Both the position numbers and the translations under genes were made by a program. A DNA stretch of 64,000 nucleotides from an uncultured Eubacteriales bacterium. Lineage in GTDB: Bacteria > Bacillota > Clostridia > Christensenellales > Borkfalkiaceae. The stretch lies in contig CAJLRM010000005.1 in the NCBI GenBank assembly GCA_905209085.1, positions 62,001 to 126,000 of the forward strand, in the 5' to 3' direction. Below are positions 50,425-57,785 of the stretch, one piece after another. Every line of letters starts with the position of its first letter. Within the stretch, counting starts at the first letter, position 1. The notes beneath the pieces were generated by a model. The model was not told the DNA's origin and made no database searches. It saw only the letters and a program-made list of their open reading frames with translations.

Positions 50425-52518
50425 TTAAATTACAAAGTAATTTTTCTGATCCGCCATATCGCCCTTAACGGTTCCGTTCTGCTTGAAGCCGTTGTTTGCA
50501 AGGGCGGGAGTGTATTCCATCAACAGCGCCGTCATTTCCGTTTCCGCGCCGACGTCAAACCCGATCTCGATATATTCGATTTCAATCGAAAGCTGCCAAT
50601 ACCCGTCGTTCTCCGTATACACGGGCGCGTGGATCGTCTTATCCGTTCCATGGAATTGATTTTCGGAATTTTCGAAGAAACCGATCTTTCCCGTCTGATA
50701 GTACGCGGCGCCTTTATAGATCGTGAAGCTGACGTCGGATTTCGAAAGCGCCCATCCCGCATTGTCGACAGGGTCGGTATGGACGATCATTCTTACGAAG
50801 TCGCTGTCGTCAAACGTGTGGAACGAGAGCATATTCAGCGTCAGCGAAGTGGCGTTTCTTTCGACGCGGGCATAAATGTGATCCGCTCCGATGGAGAACT
50901 CGATGTCGTAATCCTTAATCAACTCCGCGTCGGGAATTTCCTCTTCAAAACCCTGAATCGGCAGATAGGAACTTTGATCCGCGGGATCTCCGCTGGAAAG
51001 CCCGTCGATGAGCATTCCGTTAAGATAGTTGACGCCGTCGTAAATATCTCCGTTTTCAAATTCCATTGCGAAGAGAGATACGTTTTTATCCGCCGAATAA
51101 TCGGGAATCTCCGCAAACGCCACCTTGAACTGCAAGGTAAAATAGCCTTCGTATTCCGTGTAAACGGGCGCGTTTGCCGCGCGGGTTTCGGTGGAGGCGT
51201 TAAAATTGACGTAATCCCAAAACGCCGTCAGACCCGTGCGGTAAGCCGCTTTTGTACGGCCGACCAGGAAGGAAACGTCGCTCGCTTGAATCTTCCAGCC
51301 CGTTCCGTTTACCGCGGACGTATGCACGACCAGCTTTATGTACTCGCTCTCGGTAAATTCATTAAATCCTATCATGGAGATGAGGAATCCGTCGCTCTCT
51401 GTTTCCGACTTCACGTAGATATCGTCCGCAATCTCCCCCTTGCGATTCAACTCGGGAATGCTGATATGCAGGCGGTAGCCCTCCGTCAAAGCTTCGCGGT
51501 CCACGGGATCTTTTATGTCGTCGGGATAGACGTTTTGGGCGCAGGCAAAGCAAAGATTGACTTTGTCTGTGCGGATATACTCGGCAGGCGTTCTCACGTC
51601 GATCGTTTTCGCGCCGTCCAATGCCATCATTTCCGCGCTTTCATCCTCTTTGTCCGAGTACATTCTCATCGCGACGCCCACGATGGCGTCCGCATTGCAG
51701 TTCAGCATAGCGAAGGGAACGGCAAAATCTATCTCCGTGCCGCCGTCCGCCGTCTTTTTGACGGCATGAGTCACCGTGTGGGAAGAAATATTTTTATTCC
51801 CGTAATTACTCTTCGTGAACTCGCCCGTTCCGTCCAAAGTTATCTTACAGACGTTTTCGTCGCGATCCGCCGCGACCTTGTTTGCGGAAAGATAAAGTTC
51901 GAGTTTGCTTCCCCGCCCTTCTTCTTCGAATACGCCGTTGGGAGATTCCGCTTTTAACAGCAAGGCATTCGCATCCCTCGTGACCGAAAGAGAAAACGCC
52001 TCGTATTCCTGCCAAGTCTTGTTTTCAAGGGAGGAAACCACCGCGTAATTTCTCAGGAGGATAATGCTTCCGAGATCCGTTTCCTGATCCTTTTTGTTGT
52101 CGTATTTGCTCAGGTCCACGGAATACGTTTGAAATCCGTCCAAACTCAGTTCCAAAACGTTCGTTTCGTCAAGTTCGAGATCCGTTATACGAAAACTTCC
52201 GTCCTGTCCCGATACGGCGGCGCTGTTTCCGTTTACATTAACCGCGACGTTATTCAACGGGTTTTGGAATGCGTCCGTAACTTTCGCCTGCACGGAAAAG
52301 CGACGCTCCTGAGCCTCGCTTCCGCCGGACTGACTGCTGTCGGAAGACTGGCTGCCGTTAGAAGATTGATCCGAATCGGAAGTCTGACTTCCGCTCGATG
52401 GTTCGCTTCCGCTCGACGATTCGTTTCCGCCGGCACAGCCGACGGAAAAGCATACGATGAGAGCGAAAAGCAGGGTAAAGCTGAAAAACTTTTTTAAAAA
52501 TCCGTTTTTCCTCTTCAT
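50425..52518 (-). CDS. Lipoprotein with CarboxypepD_reg-like and CBM9/DOMON-like domains
   Basis: A 697-residue lipoprotein (Cys28 in FSVGC), a 40-residue Ser/Asp/Gly linker, then a regulatory-type beta-domain (FSVQAKVTDAFQNPLNNVAVNVNGNSA...GSFRITDLELDE), and three beta-rich modules. Two of them share a pattern seen in CBM9-like domains: (I/L)xxxGFNEFTESEYIKLVVHTSAVNGTGWKIQASDVSFLVG and LSFHTFDDSDFVRMIVHTDPVDNAGWALSKSDVSFTIY are clearly duplicates. It would sit on the outer face of the membrane. It is cotranscribed with the beta-helix/SGNH protein, so together they look like a glycan-binding and -modifying pair. Confidence 0.85.
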   Translation of the reverse strand: MKRKNGFLKKFFSFTLLFALIVCFSVGCAGGNESSSGSEPSSGSQTSDSDQSSNGSQSSDSSQSGGSEAQERRFSVQAKVTDAFQNPLNNVAVNVNGNSAAVSGQDGSFRITDLELDETNVLELSLDGFQTYSVDLSKYDNKKDQETDLGSIILLRNYAVVSSLENKTWQEYEAFSLSVTRDANALLLKAESPNGVFEEEGRGSKLELYLSANKVAADRDENVCKITLDGTGEFTKSNYGNKNISSHTVTHAVKKTADGGTEIDFAVPFAMLNCNADAIVGVAMRMYSDKEDESAEMMALDGAKTIDVRTPAEYIRTDKVNLCFACAQNVYPDDIKDPVDREALTEGYRLHISIPELNRKGEIADDIYVKSETESDGFLISMIGFNEFTESEYIKLVVHTSAVNGTGWKIQASDVSFLVGRTKAAYRTGLTAFWDYVNFNASTETRAANAPVYTEYEGYFTLQFKVAFAEIPDYSADKNVSLFAMEFENGDIYDGVNYLNGMLIDGLSSGDPADQSSYLPIQGFEEEIPDAELIKDYDIEFSIGADHIYARVERNATSLTLNMLSFHTFDDSDFVRMIVHTDPVDNAGWALSKSDVSFTIYKGAAYYQTGKIGFFENSENQFHGTDKTIHAPVYTENDGYWQLSIEIEYIEIGFDVGAETEMTALLMEYTPALANNGFKQNGTVKGDMADQKNYFVI

Positions 52519-52560
52519 GTTTATTTCTCCTCCCTTTCTTGTTTATAAATTGCTATAAAT

Positions 52561-52589
52561 ATTGTAACATAGAAAATTTCAACGGTCAA
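52561..52589 (-). promoter_or_regulatory. Sigma-A promoter of the lipoprotein-SGNH operon
   Basis: Minus strand -35 TTGACC (52584-52589), 17-base spacer, -10 TACAAT (52561-52566). Confidence 0.82.
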
Positions 52590-52806
52590 TAACGATTAGA
52601 AAAATTGTAAAAAAAGTGTTTTTAGTTATATGAAACTTGTTGAAATCGTTTTTTGGAAATTTATTCTTTCTCAGATCGCTAAAAATATGTGTCGTCCCCA
52701 TGGTGTCAGAGATCCTATTCCCTGTTAGATTTTTCCTTTAAAATATGGTCTGCGCTCTACACGGAAAAATAAGAACAACGGACTCGGCTTTTTGGACTGA
52801 CCGAAT

Positions 52807-52851
52807 AAAAAAGCACGCCGAAGAATCCGAATGATTCCCCGCGGGCTTTTT
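52807..52851. terminator. Intergenic bidirectional hairpin
   Basis: An AAAAAGC/GCTTTTT stem with an inner GC part and an ATTC/GAAT-like element, with T-runs on both strands. It lies between the lipoprotein promoter and the tRNA remnant. I see no gene in 52590-52950. Confidence 0.45.
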
Positions 52852-52923
52852 ATAAATGTTCAGTGCTTTTATACTTTTTTATCCATATTCGAATTTTATT
52901 TCTTCGCAATAATGATAAAAAAT

Positions 52924-52953
52924 AAGGCTTTGCGAATATTCTTGCAAAACCTT
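52924..52953 (-). terminator. Terminator-like hairpin next to the tRNA remnant
   Basis: A 10-base arm pair (52924-52933 with 52944-52953, one mismatch) followed on the minus strand by ATTTTTTATC. It is placed after the 3' end of the tRNA remnant exactly as a tRNA terminator would be, so it probably was the terminator of the original tRNA-Thr gene. Confidence 0.65.
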
Positions 52954-52959
52954 ATATAT

Positions 52960-53009
52960 TTTGGAGCTGCTAACCGGATTTGAACTGATGACCTCGTCCT
53001 TATCAAGGA
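52960..53009 (-). pseudogene. Duplicated 3' end of tRNA-Thr (attachment-site copy)
   Basis: Fifty bases matching 47 of 50 positions of 55093-55142, the 3' half of the intact tRNA-Thr including the encoded CCA. It runs from the anticodon loop to the 3' end and lacks a 5' half. All three differences are transitions; one turns the anticodon region from GGT to GAT. This is the classic footprint of an element that integrated at the 3' end of a tRNA gene. An alternative is a tRNA duplication that lost its 5' half. Confidence 0.85.
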
Positions 53010-53469
53010 TAGTTCCTACTTTTTGCTAAGGAACTGCCCTATATACAAAAGGATCGCTAAAAGCACAGTATGTTGTGTTTTTGACGGCCTTTTTTCGTTT
53101 AAGTCACAAGAAAAAGCTATTTGCAGACTTTTTTGAATGCCAATCGTCTGCAAATGTACCGTTTTAGAATGTTTTAGGCAGAGTTAGATAGACACTCTTT
53201 TGGCTTTCCAAAAGCAGAAACCCGACGAAAACTAAAACCGGGAAACATCCTCCTGCCTTTATAAGGGTACGATTTTTTGTGTTCCTTATGGCTATATTAC
53301 GAGGGGCTTTTCTAAAAACCGTATAAAATGCGAAAAAAGTTTTGTAAAATTTTCCGCAAACAAGGCAAAATCCCCCCGAAAAAGATAGGCTCTCAGTCCT
53401 TATATATTGGAGTGGTATAGTTTCTTACTAAATTATTGATATTTCATTATCCGTCAACGTAAGAAATAG

Positions 53470-54648
53470 CTATTGGGAAAGTAGTTTTTTATAAGTCAGG
53501 TCAGTCAGGAAAGCCCCGAGCGGAGCGGTTATCAAAATGGCGAGCACAGCCGCCGTTAAAATCGTCTGTCCGCAGGCAAACCCCATGGCAAGAGGAACAG
53601 CGCCTATTGCCGCTTGCACCGTCGCTTTGGGCGTATAGGCGATCATACAAAACAATCGCTCTTTTTGAAGCAATTTGGATTTGATTACGCAAAGATAAAC
53701 GCCCGCCATTCGGAAAAGCAACGCAAGTAAGATCACGCAAATAATCATCCCCGCGTTTTGCAACGCATAGGAGATGTTGACTTCCGCACCGACAAGGACA
53801 AACAGCAATATCTCCGCTAATATCCACAATTTGGAAAATTTTTGCGATAACCTTTCCGCACAAACTGTATGCTTTGCAAATACCACCGCTCCGAATGCGA
53901 TTACAGAGAGCAAACCCGAATACGGCACCGTTTCAATAGCGTTTTCGAGAGCTATGAACAGAAATGCCAAACTTAAAATTAGTATTACTTTTATGCTGTC
54001 GCGGATATGAACTTTTTTAATAAACAGAACAAAGAAAACTCCTACGCCAACGCCTACGCCAATTCCGAGCGCAATGGATACGGGTATTTGCCACACGATA
54101 TTGAAAGAGAAAGTGCCGCCGCTCGCCATAGCCGTAAACGCAGTAAAAAGAACGATGACGAACACGTCGTCCGCCGATGCCCCCGCCATAATCATATCGG
54201 GAATGCCCTTGTTCGTTCCGTATCCGTTTTCTTTGAGTTTCAGCATACGAGGCACGACCACAGCGGGCGATACCGCTGCCATTACGCACCCCAACACCGC
54301 CGCGTCGATAATGTTTAAGTATAATAGCAACGTTCCGAAAAGGATATAGGCGCATATCTCTACGGAGGCAGGGACAAAGCACAGCAAAATTGCCGAGAGG
54401 CCGTTCTTTTTCAAATCTTTCAGATTTAAATTAAGCCCCGCCCGCGTAAGGATGATGATAAGAGCAAGCTGCCGCAAGTCGGGGGATATTGCAAGTATTG
54501 AAGGCGCAATCAGGTCAAGTACATATGGTCCCAACACGATGCCGATGATCAACATCCCCAAAAGCGGCGGCAATTTTATTTTAGCGCAGACCGAGCCGAG
54601 CCACAAGGCGCACAGACAAATTACTGCCAAAGAAGTTAAAAAATCCAT
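53470..54648 (-). CDS. Cation/proton antiporter under fluoride riboswitch control
   Basis: A 392-residue integral membrane protein of the CPA1/CPA2 monovalent cation:proton antiporter superfamily, with 11-13 hydrophobic segments. LPPLLGMLIIGIVLGPYVLDL, LIIILTRAGLNLNLKDLKK, and the ion-binding GASADDVFVIVLFTAF (Asp-Asp pair) are visible, as is TPKATVQAAIGAVPLAMG in a later helix. ATG 54648 has GGAG seven bases upstream; the frame extends 21 codons further into the riboswitch. Antiporters are among the known genes under fluoride riboswitches. I infer a role in fluoride tolerance. Confidence 0.9.
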   Translation of the reverse strand: MDFLTSLAVICLCALWLGSVCAKIKLPPLLGMLIIGIVLGPYVLDLIAPSILAISPDLRQLALIIILTRAGLNLNLKDLKKNGLSAILLCFVPASVEICAYILFGTLLLYLNIIDAAVLGCVMAAVSPAVVVPRMLKLKENGYGTNKGIPDMIMAGASADDVFVIVLFTAFTAMASGGTFSFNIVWQIPVSIALGIGVGVGVGVFFVLFIKKVHIRDSIKVILILSLAFLFIALENAIETVPYSGLLSVIAFGAVVFAKHTVCAERLSQKFSKLWILAEILLFVLVGAEVNISYALQNAGMIICVILLALLFRMAGVYLCVIKSKLLQKERLFCMIAYTPKATVQAAIGAVPLAMGFACGQTILTAAVLAILITAPLGAFLTDLTYKKLLSQ

Positions 54649-54678
54649 AACAGTTCTCCTTTCGGGACAAACAAAAAA

Positions 54679-54719
54679 GCCGATGTCCCGCGATAATATC
54701 GCAGAAGTCATCAGCTTTT
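54679..54719 (-). terminator. Fluoride riboswitch terminator
   Basis: On the minus strand AAAAGCTGATG (54709-54719) pairs with CATCGGCTTTT (from 54685 down) followed by TTTTTTG. The 5' arm is part of the conserved aptamer, so fluoride binding and terminator formation exclude each other. Confidence 0.8.
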
Positions 54720-54766
54720 GAAAGCGGTTTAAGAGTTTAATCTCTTGGGGAGAACTTCATTCCCAA
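54701..54766 (-). promoter_or_regulatory. Fluoride riboswitch (crcB motif)
   Basis: The minus strand reads GGGAATGAAGTTCTCCC, a small extra hairpin (AAGAG/CTCTT), then AAACCGCTTT, AAAGCTGATGACTTCTGC. This matches the fluoride aptamer core in order (GGxGATG...CCC, AAACxGC, GCTGATGxCxTCTxC), including pairing of GAAGT with ACTTC. The extra hairpin is an insertion relative to short aptamers. Fluoride should prevent the terminator and switch the antiporter on. Confidence 0.85.
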
Positions 54767-54773
54767 CAATTCT

Positions 54774-54802
54774 ATTTTAGCATATAGTATTTGAAATGTC
54801 AA
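54774..54802 (-). promoter_or_regulatory. Sigma-A promoter of the fluoride riboswitch-antiporter unit
   Basis: Minus strand -35 TTGACA (54797-54802), 17-base spacer, -10 TAAAAT (54774-54779), start just before the aptamer. Confidence 0.88.
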
Positions 54803-54930
54803 ATTATTATAACAGTTTAGGGATGAGAAAATTTGCAGATGGACTAAAAAGGGAGGTGCCCTACCTATAAGAAAAAAGGAACGTCTGCAATTAGGGCATT
54901 TTTTAGGGCGTTTTGGGCAGAATTAGAACG

Positions 54931-54976
54931 ACGGCGATTAGGGAGGAGGTCAACATTACTAATCGCCGTATTTTTT
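54931..54976 (+). terminator. Strong hairpin within the island flank
   Basis: A 10-base-pair stem ACGGCGATTA/TAATCGCCGT (54931-54940 with 54960-54969) followed on the plus strand by ATTTTTTA. No plus-strand gene precedes it, so it may be left over from a lost gene such as an integrase, or belong to a small plus-strand RNA. Confidence 0.6.
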
Positions 54977-55063
54977 ACTCAAAATCGTCTGCAATTCGTC
55001 TGCAATAGCACTTTTCCATTTTTTCTTAGTTTTTGATAAAACCCCATATCTAGTATCTATATA

Positions 55064-55089
55064 ATAAAAAACCACCATATCTGGTGGTT
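55064..55089 (-). terminator. Terminator of tRNA-Thr
   Basis: An 8-base-pair stem AACCACCA/TGGTGGTT (55082-55089 with 55070-55077), loop of 4, followed on the minus strand by TTTTTATT. It lies 5 bases after the tRNA 3' end. Confidence 0.88.
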
Positions 55090-55094
55090 TTCTT

Positions 55095-55170
<76 letters not shown>

Positions 55171-55218
55171 AAATTCAGTTGTATCGACAATACGCACGAC
55201 GTTTTAAGTTACTACGCT

Positions 55219-55247
55219 ATTATAGTTAAAAATCTCGCCGTTGTCAA
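55219..55247 (-). promoter_or_regulatory. Sigma-A promoter of tRNA-Thr
   Basis: Minus strand -35 TTGACA (55242-55247), 17-base spacer, -10 TATAAT (55219-55224). The 55248-55440 stretch has no gene; it is A/T-rich and pyrimidine-rich. Confidence 0.9.
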
Positions 55248-55443
55248 GTCGAAAAAGGGTATTTTGTGAAATTTTCCATAAAAAATTTTTCTGTCATTTT
55301 CCAGACTTCCCACTTCTTCTTTTTATAAAAAAAATTCGGCCTTTCTTCCCGTTTTTTTAATTCCAACCCCCTTCAACTGCTCAAAAGAAAAAACCTTTTT
55401 CCCCCTTAAAAGGGCTTCAAAAAGAACCATTTTATTCTTATCG

Positions 55444-55480
55444 AAAACCGCCCTCCCCTATCGGGGAAAGCGGTTTTTTT
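55444..55480. terminator. Terminator of the alpha-galactosidase gene
   Basis: An AAAACCGC/GCGGTTTT stem with an inner CCCC/GGGG pair and T-runs on both sides, 9 bases after the gene's stop codon on the minus strand. Confidence 0.85.
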
Positions 55481-55488
55481 ATATTTCT

Positions 55489-57639
55489 TTATTTTATTTC
55501 GAACTCAATGAGCAGCGAAGCGAAATCGGAATCGGGCAGACTCGGAAAGAATCCTTTATACATCAATTCGTCCCCGTAATATCTATTTCCGTTTCGCAGA
55601 TCGGTATAGAGCGCATCCTCTTTTAAATCTCGCAGGCGAACGATCGTCCACGGGGCGTTTGCCTCCGCCAAAGTGCGCACCAGCAGCACCGCCGCTTTTT
55701 TCTTATCCTTGGAAGTCACCTGCCAAGCCGTTACGTTGCCCTCGCCAAAGGCGGACGAAAGCACCGCAAAATCCCCTTCCCGAATTAGAGATTCCAAACG
55801 GTGGTAACGTTCTATCTGCGCCTTTACTTCCGCCTTTTCCTCCCTGGACAAAAGAGCGACGTTGAGTTCGTACCCGAAAGTGCCGAAAGTGGCGACGTTT
55901 GCACGGGTGGAAAAAGGAGTCGTTCGCCCCACCTGATGATTGGGACACATGGTGACGTGGGAGCCGATGGTGCTCAGGGGATAGCAGATTGCCGTTCCTT
56001 CCTGTATGCGCAGCCTTTCGATGGCGTCCGAATCGTCGCTTGCCCAGATTTGCGGATGGTAGCAGAGCATTCCCGCATCGAAACGCCCGCCGCCACCCGA
56101 ACAGCCTTCAAAGAGTACGTCGGGATATTTTTCCGTGATATAGCGAAGCACGTCGTAAAGTCCGAGATAATATTTATGCACGAACGCAGGCTCCGTCACT
56201 TCATTGAGCGGACGATTCATATCCCACTTGATATAGGATATATTTCCCGAAGAGAGCAGTTCGTCGAGAAAATTTTTGATAAAGGCGATCACTTCGGGGT
56301 TCGTCAGATCCAGCACCTGTTGATTGCGGGAAAGCGAAGTTTTGCGCCCGGGGCAGGCGACGGCAAATCCCGGCTTCTTTTTCGCCAGCTCGCTGACGGG
56401 ACTGATCATTTCAGGCTCTACCCAGATACCGAATTTCAGCCCGAGCCGATTGACCTTCTCCGCGAGTCCCTTTACGCCGTCGGGAAGTTTCTCCAAATTG
56501 GGATGCCAATCTCCGAGCGAAGTCGTGTCGTCGTTGCGTTTTCCGAACCAGCCGTCGTCGAGGACGAACAATTCGACGCCCGCTTCCTTCGCGTGTCCGG
56601 CGATTTCCAGGATCTTCGCCTCGTCAAAATTGAAATATGTGCTTTCCCAGCTGTTGACGAGTACGGGACGCGGCGCCTGCATAAAGCGCCGAGGCAGAAT
56701 ATGGGCATTGAAAAAATCGTGATAGCCGCGGCTCATGCCGTCGATTCCCTGCGCAGAGAAGCACAGCAGACATTCGGGCGTCTGGAAGGATTCTCCCGCC
56801 GGAAGCGTCCATTCGAAACCGCTGTCGTGAATGCCGCACATCACCCGGATATTGTCATAGGCGTCCACGTTTACCTGAAAGCGATGATTGCCGCTGTATA
56901 CGAGCATCACGCCCAGCGAGTCCCCTTTCTCGTTCGTCGTATCCTTATCGCAGAGCGCGATGAACGGATTGAGGTAGTGACTGCTTTCCCCCGTCGTGCT
57001 GCCGATTTCGGAAATGCCTTGAAAGAGCGGCTTTCTTTGAAGATTCCGTTCCTTTGCCCACGCGCCGCGCAAAGAAATCATCTCCGTCTTCGCCGCGGAC
57101 TTTCCCTCTATATCCAAAGAGCAGGAAAACGCCTTATGAAGCGTCAGCGCGTTTTTTCCCGCATTGACGATTCTCGCGCTGCGCGCGATGACGTCGCTGT
57201 CGTCGAAAACAGTATAGGAAAGCTCCGCTTCGACGCCGTACGCTTCGTCCGCAAGGGTGACGGTGAGAGTCTGGCACGCGCCGCCGTTCGCCTTCGAGGA
57301 AGGCAGACCTTTCAAAGCCGGTTTTCCGTCGCAAATTTCATGTTTTTTATATTTGAACGAAAACACCGCCGTCTTTCCTGCGACGGAGGCTTCCATAGCG
57401 GGCAGCTTTAAATCGACATAGCCGAAAGTGGGATACTCCTGCTTTTCGCCTTCGAGAAAGACGCGGTCGGGCGCGTAGGCGTAAAAGGAACGGTGCGGCG
57501 CGGGAACGGTGACGTACTCGTTGGCATGGATCTTTTTTCCGTAATAATGATGCAGAAGATACCCTTCCTTATGGATGCGAAGGATATAGGACACGCTTTT
57601 TCCCTGTAAGTGCAGATACTCGCCTTGACTGATGATCAT
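55489..57639 (-). CDS. Alpha-galactosidase, GH36 family
   Basis: A 716-residue cytoplasmic glycosidase that removes alpha-1,6-galactose from raffinose-family sugars or galactomannan fragments. Hallmarks: PRPVLVNSWESTYFNFDEAKI, ELFVLDDGWFGKRNDDTTSLGDW, the nucleophile Asp in YIKWDMNRPL, GCSGGGGRFD, and the acid/base Asp in WASDDSDAIERLRIQ. Length matches the 720-residue Firmicutes GH36 group. ATG 57639 has GAGGAG 11 bases upstream; the frame continues 33 codons further, through the candidate operator. Single gene, no transporter next to it. Confidence 0.96.
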   Translation of the reverse strand: MIISQGEYLHLQGKSVSYILRIHKEGYLLHHYYGKKIHANEYVTVPAPHRSFYAYAPDRVFLEGEKQEYPTFGYVDLKLPAMEASVAGKTAVFSFKYKKHEICDGKPALKGLPSSKANGGACQTLTVTLADEAYGVEAELSYTVFDDSDVIARSARIVNAGKNALTLHKAFSCSLDIEGKSAAKTEMISLRGAWAKERNLQRKPLFQGISEIGSTTGESSHYLNPFIALCDKDTTNEKGDSLGVMLVYSGNHRFQVNVDAYDNIRVMCGIHDSGFEWTLPAGESFQTPECLLCFSAQGIDGMSRGYHDFFNAHILPRRFMQAPRPVLVNSWESTYFNFDEAKILEIAGHAKEAGVELFVLDDGWFGKRNDDTTSLGDWHPNLEKLPDGVKGLAEKVNRLGLKFGIWVEPEMISPVSELAKKKPGFAVACPGRKTSLSRNQQVLDLTNPEVIAFIKNFLDELLSSGNISYIKWDMNRPLNEVTEPAFVHKYYLGLYDVLRYITEKYPDVLFEGCSGGGGRFDAGMLCYHPQIWASDDSDAIERLRIQEGTAICYPLSTIGSHVTMCPNHQVGRTTPFSTRANVATFGTFGYELNVALLSREEKAEVKAQIERYHRLESLIREGDFAVLSSAFGEGNVTAWQVTSKDKKKAAVLLVRTLAEANAPWTIVRLRDLKEDALYTDLRNGNRYYGDELMYKGFFPSLPDSDFASLLIEFEIK

Positions 57640-57676
57640 ACGACAATATTCTCCTCTCTTTTCTATTTTGTGCAAA

Positions 57677-57688
57677 TAAAGCGCTTTA
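57677..57688. promoter_or_regulatory. Palindromic operator candidate upstream of alpha-galactosidase
   Basis: TAAAGCGCTTTA, a perfect 12-base palindrome, about 38 bases before the start codon. The core AAAGCGCTTT is like sites of LacI-family regulators, including CcpA cre sites (TGWAANCGNTNWCA), though the outer bases differ. A sugar regulator is plausible. No clear promoter was recognised. Confidence 0.45.
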
Positions 57689-57785
57689 AGCCTCTTTAAA
57701 CGCAAAATCCCCTTTCCGAAAAAACCGTTCTGCGGCATTCCCGGAAAGGGAAAACTTTTACTCGTTCTCGTTTTGGAACCCGTAC

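Larger units (their letters stand above)
53121..55005. repeat. Repeated GTCTGCAA / TTGCAGAC motifs flanking the antiporter
   Basis: The octamer occurs at 53121-53128 (reverse), 53146-53153, 54893-54900, 54987-54994 and 54998-55005, and with one mismatch at 54833-54840. The last two full copies are 11 bases apart in direct orientation. All lie within 310 bases of one or other tRNA-end copy and none in the antiporter gene. The layout resembles arm-type integrase binding sites. Confidence 0.6.
53010..55092. mobile_element. Putative tRNA-Thr-integrated island carrying a fluoride-responsive antiporter
   Basis: About 2.1 kb between the two copies of the tRNA-Thr 3' end. It holds one gene (the antiporter), its promoter and fluoride riboswitch, and non-coding flanks that carry repeated GTCTGCAA motifs and resemble each other (near 53146-53192 and 54893-54930). 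No integrase, excisionase or replication gene is left, so if it was an element it is now defective or moves with outside help. No direct evidence for mobility. Confidence 0.55.

Noticed and set aside
53010..53460. Remnant integrase gene next to the tRNA copy
   Set aside because: I translated parts of this stretch and found no convincing tyrosine-recombinase motif; only the short repeats support an element.
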